Source: DASZCR01 sp964246705
Lineage (GTDB): Bacteria; Acidobacteriota; Blastocatellia; Pyrinomonadales; Pyrinomonadaceae
NCBI GenBank assembly: GCA_964246705.1
Contig: CAXTRQ010000028.1
Coordinates: 1 to 45,653, forward strand
Direction: 5' to 3'
DNA: 45,653 bases
Below, in pieces: positions 16,650-24,475 of the stretch (positions are counted from its first letter, which is position 1; the number at the start of each line of letters is the position of its first letter). Below the pieces are notes generated by a model. The model had not been told where the DNA came from and ran no database searches. It saw nothing but the letters and a program-made list of their open reading frames with translations. A program made the position numbers and the translations under genes.

Positions 16650-17300
16650 GTGGCAATTCGAGATAATAAATTCGCGCGCCGTGCGCAGGATCGAGAGCAA
16701 CAGAAAAAGCTGGTGATGCGCGACGAGCAGCCGACTGCCGAAGAGCAGTTGGGGCGACTCGAAGAGGACATCCGCCGTCTCAAAGTCGAGTTCGATATTT
16801 ACTTCAACGGCGCAGCCAAGCGACCGCCTTACGATACGAAAGGGCGCGTCGAAACTTTGATTAAGCGGCTCGCCGATGACCGCACGCTCTCCTTCGCGCA
16901 ACGCTACCGCTACAACTCGCTCGTCGCGCGCCACACCTCTTTCCTCCAACTCTGGCGGCGCACGATGCAGGGGCGCGAAGAGGGACGCGACGCCGCCGCC
17001 GCCGCACGCAGCGCCGCGCAGGTCGAGGCGCACGCCCGTCGAGACACACAGCAACCGCACCACTTCGTCTGCGCCGACGCTCACAACGACGTGGCGACCG
17101 TCAAGCGATTGTTCGAGACGCTGTTGGAAGTGAAAAAGCGTTGCGGCGAACCGACCGACGAACTCTCTTTCCCGCGCTTTCATCGCATGATTGCCGCTAA
17201 AACCGACGCACTCAAGGAACGCTTGAATTGCGCGCGCGTCCATTTCAGCGTTGACGTGCAGGAGGGGAAGGTCAGTTTCAAAGCGAAGGCCGATAAGTAG
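16650..17300 (+). CDS. MXAN_5187-type C-terminal domain protein
   Basis: This 216-residue soluble protein starts at GTG with AGGAG about 12 nt upstream. It resembles the MXAN_5187 C-terminal domain family known from myxobacteria and Acidobacteriota, with LEEDIRRLKVEFDIYFNGAAKRPPYDTKGRVE as the hallmark block and LSFPRFHRMIAAKTDALKER near the C-terminus. An Ala/Arg-rich, probably helical section lies between. The function of the family is not known to me. A long frame on the opposite strand (16419-17366) is its shadow; the plus frame has the recognisable domain. Confidence 0.8.
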   Translation: MAIRDNKFARRAQDREQQKKLVMRDEQPTAEEQLGRLEEDIRRLKVEFDIYFNGAAKRPPYDTKGRVETLIKRLADDRTLSFAQRYRYNSLVARHTSFLQLWRRTMQGREEGRDAAAAARSAAQVEAHARRDTQQPHHFVCADAHNDVATVKRLFETLLEVKKRCGEPTDELSFPRFHRMIAAKTDALKERLNCARVHFSVDVQEGKVSFKAKADK

Positions 17301-17389
17301 AAACGGAAAGTTAAACCCGACCCGGCGAACGACAGGAGCAATCACGCCGCACGGTCTCTGCTCCACGCTAAATTCATTGAATAAGACAA

Positions 17390-17443
17390 AAAAGCTTTGC
17401 GGCGCGTCCTGTCTGGGTGAACAGGACGCGCCCCAAAGCTTTT
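17390..17443. terminator. Bidirectional terminator hairpin
   Basis: AAAAGCTTTG (17390-17399) plus GGCGCGTCCTGT (17401-17412) pair with ACAGGACGCGCC (17421-17432) plus CAAAGCTTTT (17434-17443) around an 8-nt loop, with one C-C mismatch. This very stable 22-bp stem sits between the convergent MXAN_5187-type and csp genes. A second small stem (CCGGcTCTTT/AAAGACCGG) follows near 17491-17512. Confidence 0.85.
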
Positions 17444-17556
17444 ACTGCGCTGAGATATGCTTTCTTCGAGTGCCTTGCTTGTGAAATGCGCTTACCGGCT
17501 CTTTGGAAAGACCGGCGAGCGGTCAGTGGCCTTCTAACGAAAGCTGAGTGGGGAGA

Positions 17557-17763
17557 TTACACCTTGGTTACTTTTTCGGCCTGCGGACCTTTCGGACCCT
17601 GCGTGACTTCAAATTCGACCGTCTGGCCTTCTTCCAAAGTCTTGAAGCCGTCGCCCTGAATGGCGCTGTAGTGAACGAAGATGTCTGAAGAGCCGGGCTG
17701 CTCGATGAAGCCGTAACCCTTCGCGTTGTTGAACCACTTGACCTTACCGGTAATTCTTGACAT
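17557..17763 (-). CDS. Cold-shock protein (CspA family)
   Basis: This 68-residue OB-fold RNA chaperone is of typical length. It has KWFNNAKGYGFIEQ (RNP1) and DIFVHYSAI (RNP2) and ends TQGPKGPQAEKVTKV. It binds single-stranded nucleic acid and melts RNA structure. AGGAGG precedes the ATG by about 11 nt on the minus strand. A likely promoter at 18056-18085 would give a leader of about 285 nt, in keeping with the leader-based control known for cold-shock genes. The protein clearly belongs to the family, but which paralogue it is cannot be told. Confidence 0.96.
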   Translation of the reverse strand: MSRITGKVKWFNNAKGYGFIEQPGSSDIFVHYSAIQGDGFKTLEEGQTVEFEVTQGPKGPQAEKVTKV

Positions 17764-18055
17764 AGCAGACGAATCCTCCTAACGATTCGGTGAAAAGGGC
17801 GTCGGAGAGTGTCCTCTCTCCTCCGCGCCCGAAGGTTATTTCTCTGAGCCGGTACGCAACAGAAGCGTGCGCCCGCATTGTGGACTAAACAAAAAAGCCC
17901 GCGCCCGGTGAACTCGCGTTGCTCGAAGAGCGGCGGCTCACCACACACGGACTAGGACGGGGACAACTTAGAACTCATTACTGTAACGCTGGCTAAATCT
18001 AACATAGGGACGAGGTTAAACTTGCGAACCACCCCATCCGCCTGAACGACGGCGC

Positions 18056-18085
18056 ATACTAAGCGAAAGCGCGCGATGCTGTCAA
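18056..18085 (-). promoter_or_regulatory. Likely csp promoter with long leader
   Basis: On the minus strand, TTGACA (18085-18080) and TAGTAT (18061-18056) are separated by 18 bp. Transcription would start near 18049 and run about 285 nt to the csp ATG at 17763. No gene lies in 17764-18111. The leader includes a GC-rich stretch ending in six T (near 17891-17896) that could act in attenuation, though a matching upstream arm is not clear. Confidence 0.55.
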
Positions 18086-18111
18086 GCACAAAATGCGCCG
18101 TCCATTTGAAC

Positions 18112-18987
18112 TTATTCCATTCCCACCGACGCCTCGTCGCTTCCCGGCAGGTAGCGGCGCGGACTGACGGCTGTATCGTTAATCCGTACTTCGTAGTGAA
18201 GATGTGGCCCTGTAGAACGCCCCGTCGAACCGACGCGCCCAAGCATGTCGCCGCGCTTGATCTCCTGTCCTTCCATCGTCTCAATTTTTGAGAGGTGGCC
18301 GTAGCGCGTCGTCAGGCCGTTGCCGTGGTCAATGACGACGACGTTGCCGTAACCGTTCTGCACTCCGGCGAAAATGACGATCCCATCACCTGTCGCAACA
18401 ACGGGAGTGCCCCATGCGGTGGCGATGTCTTGACCGGAGTGAAATTCGGAAGAACCGCCGCCGAAGGGATTGCGCCGCCCGCCGAAACTATCTGTCAATT
18501 CACCCTCGACCGGCCAGATTGAGGGCACGCGCGCACGCTCGCGCAGGGCGCTGGTGAAAGTTTGAATGGCCTGTTCGAGATGAGCCGCGCGCTTTTCAAG
18601 CGCCACGATTCCCGCCTCGTCCATCGAGACGGAGGGGCCGCCCGCGCCGTGCGGGGCCGTCCCTTCTTCGGCGTGCGAGACGCCGGATATTTCCGAGAGC
18701 CGCTTGGAAGCGTCCTCGATGGCATCAACGCGATTCTCCAGCTTTTCGAGTTGCTGGCGCTGCTTTTCGTTCTCCAGACGGAGGCGGTTGTTCTCCTGCT
18801 CGATACGCATGTGCGCGGCCTGCTGCGCGAGGCCATAGACGCCGTAGAGCGCGGCGCAACAGATAATCGCAGCGCAGGCGGCGGAGACCTTGAGCCAGCG
18901 CCGATGAATGGAAATACGACGAATCCGCGAGCGGGAACGTGAAGTACGGGCGACGATAAAAGCGTATAGACGCTCGTCTTTTTTCAT
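18112..18987 (-). CDS. M23 family peptidoglycan endopeptidase
   Basis: This 291-residue protein starts at the ATG at 18987 (MKKDERLYAFIVARTS), with GGAG about 9 nt upstream; the longer open frame is not needed. A basic N-terminus, one membrane helix (VSAACAAIICCAALYGVYGLA, about residues 32-52) and a coiled coil (about 55-95) precede the LytM domain. The zinc motifs are HSGQD (about residue 183) and HLHYE (about 264). GTPVVATGDG, GYGNVVVIDHGNG and TRYGHLS are the usual intervening blocks. It probably cleaves cross-links in the periplasm while anchored to the inner membrane, or acts as an activator in the way of EnvC-type proteins. The zinc ligands are present, so activity is likely. Confidence 0.93.
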   Translation of the reverse strand: MKKDERLYAFIVARTSRSRSRIRRISIHRRWLKVSAACAAIICCAALYGVYGLAQQAAHMRIEQENNRLRLENEKQRQQLEKLENRVDAIEDASKRLSEISGVSHAEEGTAPHGAGGPSVSMDEAGIVALEKRAAHLEQAIQTFTSALRERARVPSIWPVEGELTDSFGGRRNPFGGGSSEFHSGQDIATAWGTPVVATGDGIVIFAGVQNGYGNVVVIDHGNGLTTRYGHLSKIETMEGQEIKRGDMLGRVGSTGRSTGPHLHYEVRINDTAVSPRRYLPGSDEASVGME

Positions 18988-19290
18988 CGGAGTGTGCTCC
19001 TTGGGCGTTCCGTCCGTGCCGACAATGATAGAGGCATCCCGGATACGGATGAACGCGAAAGGCACTGTCTGCCGAAAGAGGGCGACGAGTGCGAACATCA
19101 GTTTGTTGGTTCTTACTTAATTGCGTGAACCTGCTTGAAGGTGCGTTCCGGCTCGACCTGTTTTTTGAGCAAGTCACACGTGACTTAACAGGTGAATTAT
19201 TCCGAAGTTGCACTAAGGGGCAAGACCCTAACACACGAATCCAGATATTGCAAACGGCGAGAGAATCGAAAAGTTGAGCCGGTAATGACT

Positions 19291-19339
19291 GAAGGCTCGC
19301 AAAACCGGCGCGTCTCGGGCGCTTGCTTTGCGAGCCTTC
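19291..19339. repeat. Perfect 13-bp hairpin in long intergenic space
   Basis: GAAGGCTCGCAAA (19291-19303) pairs with TTTGCGAGCCTTC (19327-19339). It lies past the end of the small membrane protein gene (minus) and before the M23 gene, so it may end that transcript, although no T run follows on the minus strand. Apart from this hairpin I see no gene in 18988-19379. Confidence 0.55.
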
Positions 19340-19379
19340 GACGGCTCTCTGATTTGAGCGGCGGTGCGCTCTTTATAAA

Positions 19380-19598
19380 TTAAATCTCTTCGGCTTCGCG
19401 TCGGCGCTCTCTGCGCCCGCGCATCATCAGGACGACAATGAGCAGCATCAGGGAGACGAAGGCGATGACGATCAAAATCTTAATCGCGAGCATGAGAAAA
19501 CTGACGAGCGCGATCAATTGTTTCAAGAGCGCGATGACGAGCAGGATAATCGCCATGATTCCGCCGAAGCGTCCGGCTGTTGCGATGAATGCTGACAT
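19380..19598 (-). CDS. Small hydrophobic membrane protein
   Basis: This 72-residue protein starts MSAFIATAGRFGG at 19598, with AAGGAG 10 nt upstream. Two long hydrophobic stretches (IMAIILLVIALLKQLIALVSFL and IKILIVIAFVSLMLLIVVLMM) are followed by a highly charged tail RGRRERRREAEEI, which should face the cytoplasm. The family is not recognised. The strong ribosome-binding site and composition support a real gene. Confidence 0.7.
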   Translation of the reverse strand: MSAFIATAGRFGGIMAIILLVIALLKQLIALVSFLMLAIKILIVIAFVSLMLLIVVLMMRGRRERRREAEEI

Positions 19599-19713
19599 GA
19601 ATGTAAGTCTCCTTAACTTGCTTGTTTGACCCATCCCTTGAACGTCTAGCGAGCCTCTGCATCATAACAGACTGCGAGGTTCTCTGACGAGACCACCGGT
19701 CTCTTGCAAATAT

Positions 19714-20499
19714 CTACGCTCTCGGATCAACCGGCCACGCGTTATGCCCGCGTTCCGCGACCTGCGTGATGAGTTCGCCCGTGCCGAATCTGGTGATGGC
19801 ATCGAGGGGCAGCGACCCCGTCGGCGTGCCGATCACGGAAGACGGCTGGCGGACGTAATCGAAATTTGTCGCTTCGCGGCTGCGGCGTGCGCGTAAGTAA
19901 TCAAAAAGCATATAAGCGCCGAGGACGACGAGGACGACCGGAAGAAATTGACGCACGGGAAGACGAATATTAAAAATCGTGTGCAGGAGAAAGATCGTGC
20001 CGAGAGCAATCAGCAGCACAGCCCATGCGAGCGGATTGCCGTAGAGACGGCGAGCGATGGCGTCGGATTCGGCGTTCGGCGCGAGTCCGGCGCGAATCAG
20101 TTGCGCCGTGCGCGCCGCGTCGACCGCCGCAAAGAGCCATGTCCCGATGACGCCGAGCACGAAGAAGACCGTGCCGTCCGTGACCGTCGCCATCTGGAAG
20201 AAACTCGCAAAGATAGTGAAATGGACGAGCGCCTTCGAGGTCTGACCGTTGTAGGCTGCGCCGAGTCCGGGCACGATAAACGAAAGCAAGACGGCGACGA
20301 ACGGGGAAGTTTTGCGCCGCACGACCGGCGGCGCGTCCGCGCGCGCCTGCTGCTGTTGCAGCAGTTCGACGCCCATCACGATGCAATCCTGACAGTAGGG
20401 AAACCCCCGGATGCGATGGTCGCACGCCGGGCACAGCGGGCGCGCACAGCGGCTGCACTGCACGACTGCACGATTCATCATGTGGTATGCGCAATTCAT
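19714..20499 (-). CDS. Membrane protein with N-terminal B-box-like zinc finger
   Basis: This 261-residue protein starts MNCAYHMMNRAVVQCSRCAR at 20499. The N-terminal Cys/His array (CAYH..CSRCARPLCPACDH..CQDC) looks like the bacterial B-box-type zinc finger that often precedes membrane domains. Next come several membrane helices, with a TM2-like block FVAVLLSFIVPGLGAAYNGQTSKA, and a C-terminal soluble tail. It lies just downstream of the anti-sigma gene on the same strand (72 nt apart), so it may belong to that operon. The role is unknown; the finger may mediate protein contacts. Confidence 0.8.
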   Translation of the reverse strand: MNCAYHMMNRAVVQCSRCARPLCPACDHRIRGFPYCQDCIVMGVELLQQQQARADAPPVVRRKTSPFVAVLLSFIVPGLGAAYNGQTSKALVHFTIFASFFQMATVTDGTVFFVLGVIGTWLFAAVDAARTAQLIRAGLAPNAESDAIARRLYGNPLAWAVLLIALGTIFLLHTIFNIRLPVRQFLPVVLVVLGAYMLFDYLRARRSREATNFDYVRQPSSVIGTPTGSLPLDAITRFGTGELITQVAERGHNAWPVDPRA

Positions 20500-20571
20500 C
20501 AAATTAAATCCTGTCGCCCTCCTGCTTTTAAATTCCTGCCCGAAAAAACCCCTCAAAAATTCCCTCCGCCC

Positions 20572-21426
20572 TCAACGGTCTTTCTGTTCTTTCGGTTGTT
20601 CTTTAGCGGGAGGCTGGGGTGCTTGATTTTCGGCGGGCTTCTGCTCGGTCTGCATGATGGCCGTTCCGTCCTGCGGCGTCGGCGTTCCGACGAGATTGCC
20701 TAAACCTTCGGCGACGCGCTTCAAGTCTTCGGACTTGGCTGCTTTGGTGGCGGTCGTCGCGCCCCGCTCGTAAGTTTGCGTGGCGAAGCGGACACTGGCG
20801 CGATACATGCCGCCGATGGAGCCGTCGTCGGAGAGCGTGGTCGTGCCGACGAGGACGGCGATGAGCACCATCGTCGCGACGGTCGCAAATTGCGGGGCAA
20901 CAATGGCGTCGAGCCAACTTCTCATCCATTCGGCAAGGCGTGCGGCGAAGGGCGCGCGCACCTCACTCGCGGCTGTCGTGCCGAGCGTCGCTTGAAGGAT
21001 TCGCGCGTGGAGTCCGGCAGGGATAGCGAGTTCTTCGCTGATGTAGGAGTAGCACGCGCCGATTGAGCGCACGACCTGTCCGGGCAGTTCCGTGCATTTT
21101 TCGCAGAGCGCGGCATGGCGTTCCCAACGATGATAGAGGGTGGCGGGAAGAAAGCCGTCCAGATAGTCCGTCAGGTGTTCTTCAAACTCTTCGCACGTCA
21201 TCGCCGTCTCCGGCGCGGTCTTCAACAAGATGCGCGCGTCGAGTTCCATAGACGGCACAGGCGGCACGTCCATACGGCATTCGACGATGGTGTTTTTGAC
21301 TTCGCTTAAAAGCTCGTGACAGAGCGGACAGCGCAGCGTGTGTTCGGCAAATGCGCGTTGCGCGTCGCCTGAGAGCGTGCCGTCCAAATAATCCGTCAAC
21401 CGATCTTCAAACTCTGAACAAAGCAT
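20572..21426 (-). CDS. Anti-sigma factor with two zinc-finger (zf-HC2) domains
   Basis: This 284-residue protein starts MLCSEFEDRLTDYLDG at 21426. It has two similar anti-sigma zinc domains in tandem: CSEFEDRLTDYLDG..HTLRCPLC and CEEFEEHLTDYLDG..HAALCEKC. Each has the HxxxCxxC motif that holds zinc in ZAS-type anti-sigma factors. A single membrane helix follows (FATVATMVLIAVLVG, about residues 185-200), then a periplasmic part and a Pro/Gln/Lys-rich tail. It should bind and inhibit the ECF sigma factor encoded just upstream (gap about 126 nt). A doubled zinc domain is less common than a single one. Confidence 0.9.
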   Translation of the reverse strand: MLCSEFEDRLTDYLDGTLSGDAQRAFAEHTLRCPLCHELLSEVKNTIVECRMDVPPVPSMELDARILLKTAPETAMTCEEFEEHLTDYLDGFLPATLYHRWERHAALCEKCTELPGQVVRSIGACYSYISEELAIPAGLHARILQATLGTTAASEVRAPFAARLAEWMRSWLDAIVAPQFATVATMVLIAVLVGTTTLSDDGSIGGMYRASVRFATQTYERGATTATKAAKSEDLKRVAEGLGNLVGTPTPQDGTAIMQTEQKPAENQAPQPPAKEQPKEQKDR

Positions 21427-21552
21427 ATCTATTCTCGCTTCACCCCTTCGCTCCTTGAATTTCAATTGGCACGCGCGCCCGCTTTCCCACCTTATTAAGC
21501 CAAACGCGCCGCCATCGAACTTTACAAACTACAGACTCGACCGCAATTTCAA

Positions 21553-22137
21553 CTACACGTCGCTCATGGCGACGACGCGCATGCGGCGCAGAATCTTCGC
21601 CAACTCGATGCGCCCGCGATTAATGCGCGATTTGACCGTGCCTTCGGGAATCTTCAGCAGGTCAACAATCTCCTGATAACTCAACTCCTCGATGTCGCGC
21701 AAAATAACGCAGGTGCGCAAGTCGGGAGGCAGTTTATCAATTCCGGCCTGCACCTGCGCGCCGAGTTCGCGCCGTTCCATCTCACGTTGCGGCGAACCTC
21801 CCGCCGCGCGCAGATGATAGGTATGACCTTCGAGGTCTTCCGCGTGCGTGTCCTGAGGAGCGCGCTGGCGACGACGGTAGTCGTCAATAATCAAATTACG
21901 AGCCAGCCGCATCAACCAGTTTTGCAGGTCGCCCTGTTTCGGGTCGTACTGTTCGAGCGAACGATAGACCCGTACGAAAACCTCTTGCGTTAAATCTTCG
22001 GCGGCGTCGGTGCGTGACGTGAAGCGGTAGGCGAGATTGTAAATCCGGCGCGAAAACGTCGAGACAATCTCCTCCCACGCCGCCCCGTCACCTGAGCGAC
22101 ATCGCCTGACCAACTCCGACCCTTCGCCGACACTCAC
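21553..22137 (-). CDS. ECF-type RNA polymerase sigma factor
   Basis: Region 2 is seen in ELVRRCRSGDGAAWEEIV..IYNLAYRFTSRTDAAEDLTQEVFVRVYRSL and NWLMRLARNLIIDDYRRR. Region 4 is LPPDLRTCVILRDIEELSYQEIVDLLKIPEGTVKSRINRGRIELAKIL. The GTG at 22137 gives 194 residues, normal for ECF factors, and has GGGAG about 11 nt upstream. The frame stays open to 22392, but the added sequence is not family-like. The adjacent anti-sigma gene on the same strand points to membrane-signal control. The sigma factor would direct polymerase to stress promoters. Confidence 0.92.
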   Translation of the reverse strand: MSVGEGSELVRRCRSGDGAAWEEIVSTFSRRIYNLAYRFTSRTDAAEDLTQEVFVRVYRSLEQYDPKQGDLQNWLMRLARNLIIDDYRRRQRAPQDTHAEDLEGHTYHLRAAGGSPQREMERRELGAQVQAGIDKLPPDLRTCVILRDIEELSYQEIVDLLKIPEGTVKSRINRGRIELAKILRRMRVVAMSDV

Positions 22138-22502
22138 CGCTTTCGCTGCTCCCACCGCAAGTGCCCTTCCCGTTTCCCCGCCGTGATTGAAAAACTCTTC
22201 AGGCGGATGGTCGAACCCCCGTTTGCCGAACGGGATTACGACAGGCACAAGGCTAAAGTTCCCTCTGTAAATATTTGGATGCACAGTCCCATTTTCACTA
22301 ACATCTCGGCCCGGCGATCCCATTTGCGAACCGGCGCACGGCGTCCGCCCACGCCATCCATCCCGCCAGCCCGGCGACTTGACGGCTAACAATTATAACT
22401 TGACTTTGTTACACTATATCTTGTGGCCGCTAAACTTGCGAAGTCAAATTTAGAGTTTGAGAACGAAGGGCAGCACTTTGAGCGGCAAAGTCTGAGGCCG
22501 GT
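22138..22502. other. Divergent promoter region
   Basis: This is the 365-nt space between the ECF sigma gene (minus) and the LPG-type gene (plus). A TATAAT is present on the minus strand (22397-22392) without a good -35. TATATC occurs on the plus strand near 22415. TGTAAC upstream on the minus strand could be an ECF-type -35, which would allow autoregulation, but this is speculative. No gene is seen. Confidence 0.35.
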
Positions 22503-23642
22503 TTGTTGACAACACCCCGGAATTTTTATCGCTTGCACAAATATTTAAAATTCGCCGCGTTGACTCTGCTCGCCGCGCTCGTCGTCGTCTGGTTCGGGCG
22601 CGACCTTGAGTGGGCAAAGGTCTGGGAGGCGCTCAGAAATTCTGATTGGCGCTTGATTGTCGTCGCGGTCGCGCTCATCTGCGTGACGTATCTGCTGCGC
22701 GCCTTTCGCTGGCGCGCACTGCTTGCGCCGCTCGCGCCGCGCGTGAGCCTGCGCGAGTTATTCGCCGCAACGACAATCGGCTACGGCGCAATTTTTCTGC
22801 TGGGGCGGGCGGGCGAAGTCGCGCGCCCGGCGTTTCTCCCCTTGCGCGAGAAGCGCGTGCGTCCCGCCGCATCTTTCATCACCATCGCCATCGAACGCAT
22901 CTACGACATGGTGGCGGTCGTCGTGATGTTCGCCGTCAATTTGCTCGTCCTTAAAATGCCTGCGGGCGGCGACCAGATGCTCTACGCGCGTGTGCGCCAG
23001 GCTGGCTTAACGATGCTTGTCGCGGCGTTGCTGGGGATTGCGGGACTGGTCTTGTTCCGGCGATACGCGGGCGGGGTGACGAATTGGCTCGACCGTCTGT
23101 TTGCGCGCATGCCCTCTCTGTTACGGCGCGCGGGAAAAGTTGTGACGCATCTAATGGAGCAACTAGCGCGTGCTCTGGGCGTGCTCGTGGATGCGCGTGA
23201 GTTGCTGGTCACGATTGGCTGGACGGCACTTTTGTGGGCGGCGGTGGCGTTGGCTAACCTGCTGGTGCTACGCGCATTTAATCTGCCCTACGGCTTAAGC
23301 GAGACGATTTTTGTGATGGGTTGGTCGCTGGTCGGGTCGCTCGTGCCAACGCCGGGAGGCGCGGCGGGAACCTACCACGCCGCGACGGCTGCCGGACTTG
23401 TTTTCCTCGGCGCTTCGCGCACGGACGCGGCGGCGGCCTCCATCGTCCTGCATCTCGTCGTTTTCGCCCCGGCGCTCTTCATCGGGCTTTACTACTTCCT
23501 GCGTAGCGATGTCAGCCTTGCGAGCCTGCGCCGTCTCGCCGTCACGGAAGAAGACGAACGTGAAGTCGCGGACGAGCGTACCTTAGCGGAGACGGACGAG
23601 AAGAAGAGTGCGAATAAGGCCGCGCGAGAGGCGCGTGCTTGA
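22503..23642 (+). CDS. LPG-synthase-TM (UPF0104/AglD-like) membrane protein
   Basis: This 379-residue protein starts at TTG with GAGG about 5-6 nt upstream. It has about eight membrane helices and matches the lysylphosphatidylglycerol synthase transmembrane family: LRAFRWRALLAPL, a block around TTIGYGAIFLLGRAGEVARPAFL (the conserved GR.GE..RP segment), and SLVGSLVPTPGGAAGTYHAA near the C-terminus (the conserved PTPGG motif). It ends in a charged tail. Family members are thought to move or modify lipids in the inner membrane; no aminoacyl-transferase domain is present. It is transcribed away from the sigma gene. Confidence 0.9.
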   Translation: MLTTPRNFYRLHKYLKFAALTLLAALVVVWFGRDLEWAKVWEALRNSDWRLIVVAVALICVTYLLRAFRWRALLAPLAPRVSLRELFAATTIGYGAIFLLGRAGEVARPAFLPLREKRVRPAASFITIAIERIYDMVAVVVMFAVNLLVLKMPAGGDQMLYARVRQAGLTMLVAALLGIAGLVLFRRYAGGVTNWLDRLFARMPSLLRRAGKVVTHLMEQLARALGVLVDARELLVTIGWTALLWAAVALANLLVLRAFNLPYGLSETIFVMGWSLVGSLVPTPGGAAGTYHAATAAGLVFLGASRTDAAAASIVLHLVVFAPALFIGLYYFLRSDVSLASLRRLAVTEEDEREVADERTLAETDEKKSANKAAREARA

Positions 23643-23656
23643 GCATTGGGCGGACG

Positions 23657-23677
23657 CAGCAGCAGCAGCAGCAGCAG
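23657..23677. repeat. Seven CAG triplets
   Basis: Seven exact tandem CAG units lie in the 137-nt space between the LPG-type gene and nrdR. Such short tandem repeats can vary in copy number. They are outside both coding regions. Confidence 0.8.
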
Positions 23678-23779
23678 TGCCCCCATCTTTTGATGAGTCT
23701 TACTTTTTGTGATTGGCGAACCCTTGGGTTGTTTGAAGGCGCGGAAGCTTTTCAATTTTCGACTTGCTGGAGTAAGTCT

Positions 23780-24262
23780 ATGAGATGCCCGTTCTGCGGT
23801 TACCTTGAAGACAAAGTGGTAGACTCGCGCGAATCCCGCGAGGGCGATGCGATTCGCCGTCGCCGCGAATGCTTGAAATGCGAGCGGCGGTTTACGTCCT
23901 ACGAGCGCATTGACGAAATCCCCTATATGGTGATTAAGAAGGACGGGCGGCGCGAGCCTTTCGACCGCAATAAGGTGATGGCCGGGATTCTTCGCGCCTG
24001 CGAAAAACGCCCCGTGCCGTCAGCCAAACTCGACGCCATCGTTAATTCGATTGAAAAGTATGTGCAGGAGTCGCCCGAACGCGAACGCCCGACGACGAAA
24101 ATCGGAGAGATGATTATGCGTCGCCTGAAAGAACTGGATAAGGTCGCTTATGTGCGCTTCGCCTCCGTCTATCTCGAATTCGAGGACGTGTCGGAGTTCA
24201 TGCATGAACTGAAGACGCTCGTGCGCGCACGCAACAGCGCTGGGGCTGCGCGGAAGGCGTGA
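23780..24262 (+). CDS. nrdR: Transcriptional repressor NrdR
   Basis: This 160-residue zinc-ribbon plus ATP-cone repressor of ribonucleotide reductase genes senses ATP/dATP. The start MRCPFCGYLEDKVVDSRESREGDAIRRRREC and KCERRFTSYERID are the NrdR signature with four zinc Cys. The ATP cone follows (VIKKDGRREPFDRNKVMAGILRACEKRP). The ATG at 23780 has GGAG about 8 nt upstream and gives the classic N-terminus; the longer open frame is not used. No nrd genes are in the window. Confidence 0.96.
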   Translation: MRCPFCGYLEDKVVDSRESREGDAIRRRRECLKCERRFTSYERIDEIPYMVIKKDGRREPFDRNKVMAGILRACEKRPVPSAKLDAIVNSIEKYVQESPERERPTTKIGEMIMRRLKELDKVAYVRFASVYLEFEDVSEFMHELKTLVRARNSAGAARKA

Positions 24263-24475
24263 GCGACGAAAACTTGTCCCGTCTCTCGGCGTGGTTAGGA
24301 TAAGGGTGCACCGCGAGGGGAGCATCGCGCATCCTACTTTATTGAGCGGGGCTAAGAATGGTCTCCCGTTGCGCGCAAGCGGCGTCGCTTCACAATGTTT
24401 GATTGTTAACTTTCGTGTAGCCTGTTAATTGTTAATTGAAACTTTTTCATTCATCTTTTGAGTAATACAAACATT

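Noticed and set aside
16419..17366. 315-codon minus-strand frame
   Set aside because: It is opposite the MXAN_5187-type gene, which has the recognisable domain and a ribosome-binding site.
22137..22392. Longer N-terminus for the first ECF sigma factor
   Set aside because: The added 85 residues are not family-like, and the GTG at 22137 has a good ribosome-binding site and gives a normal length.
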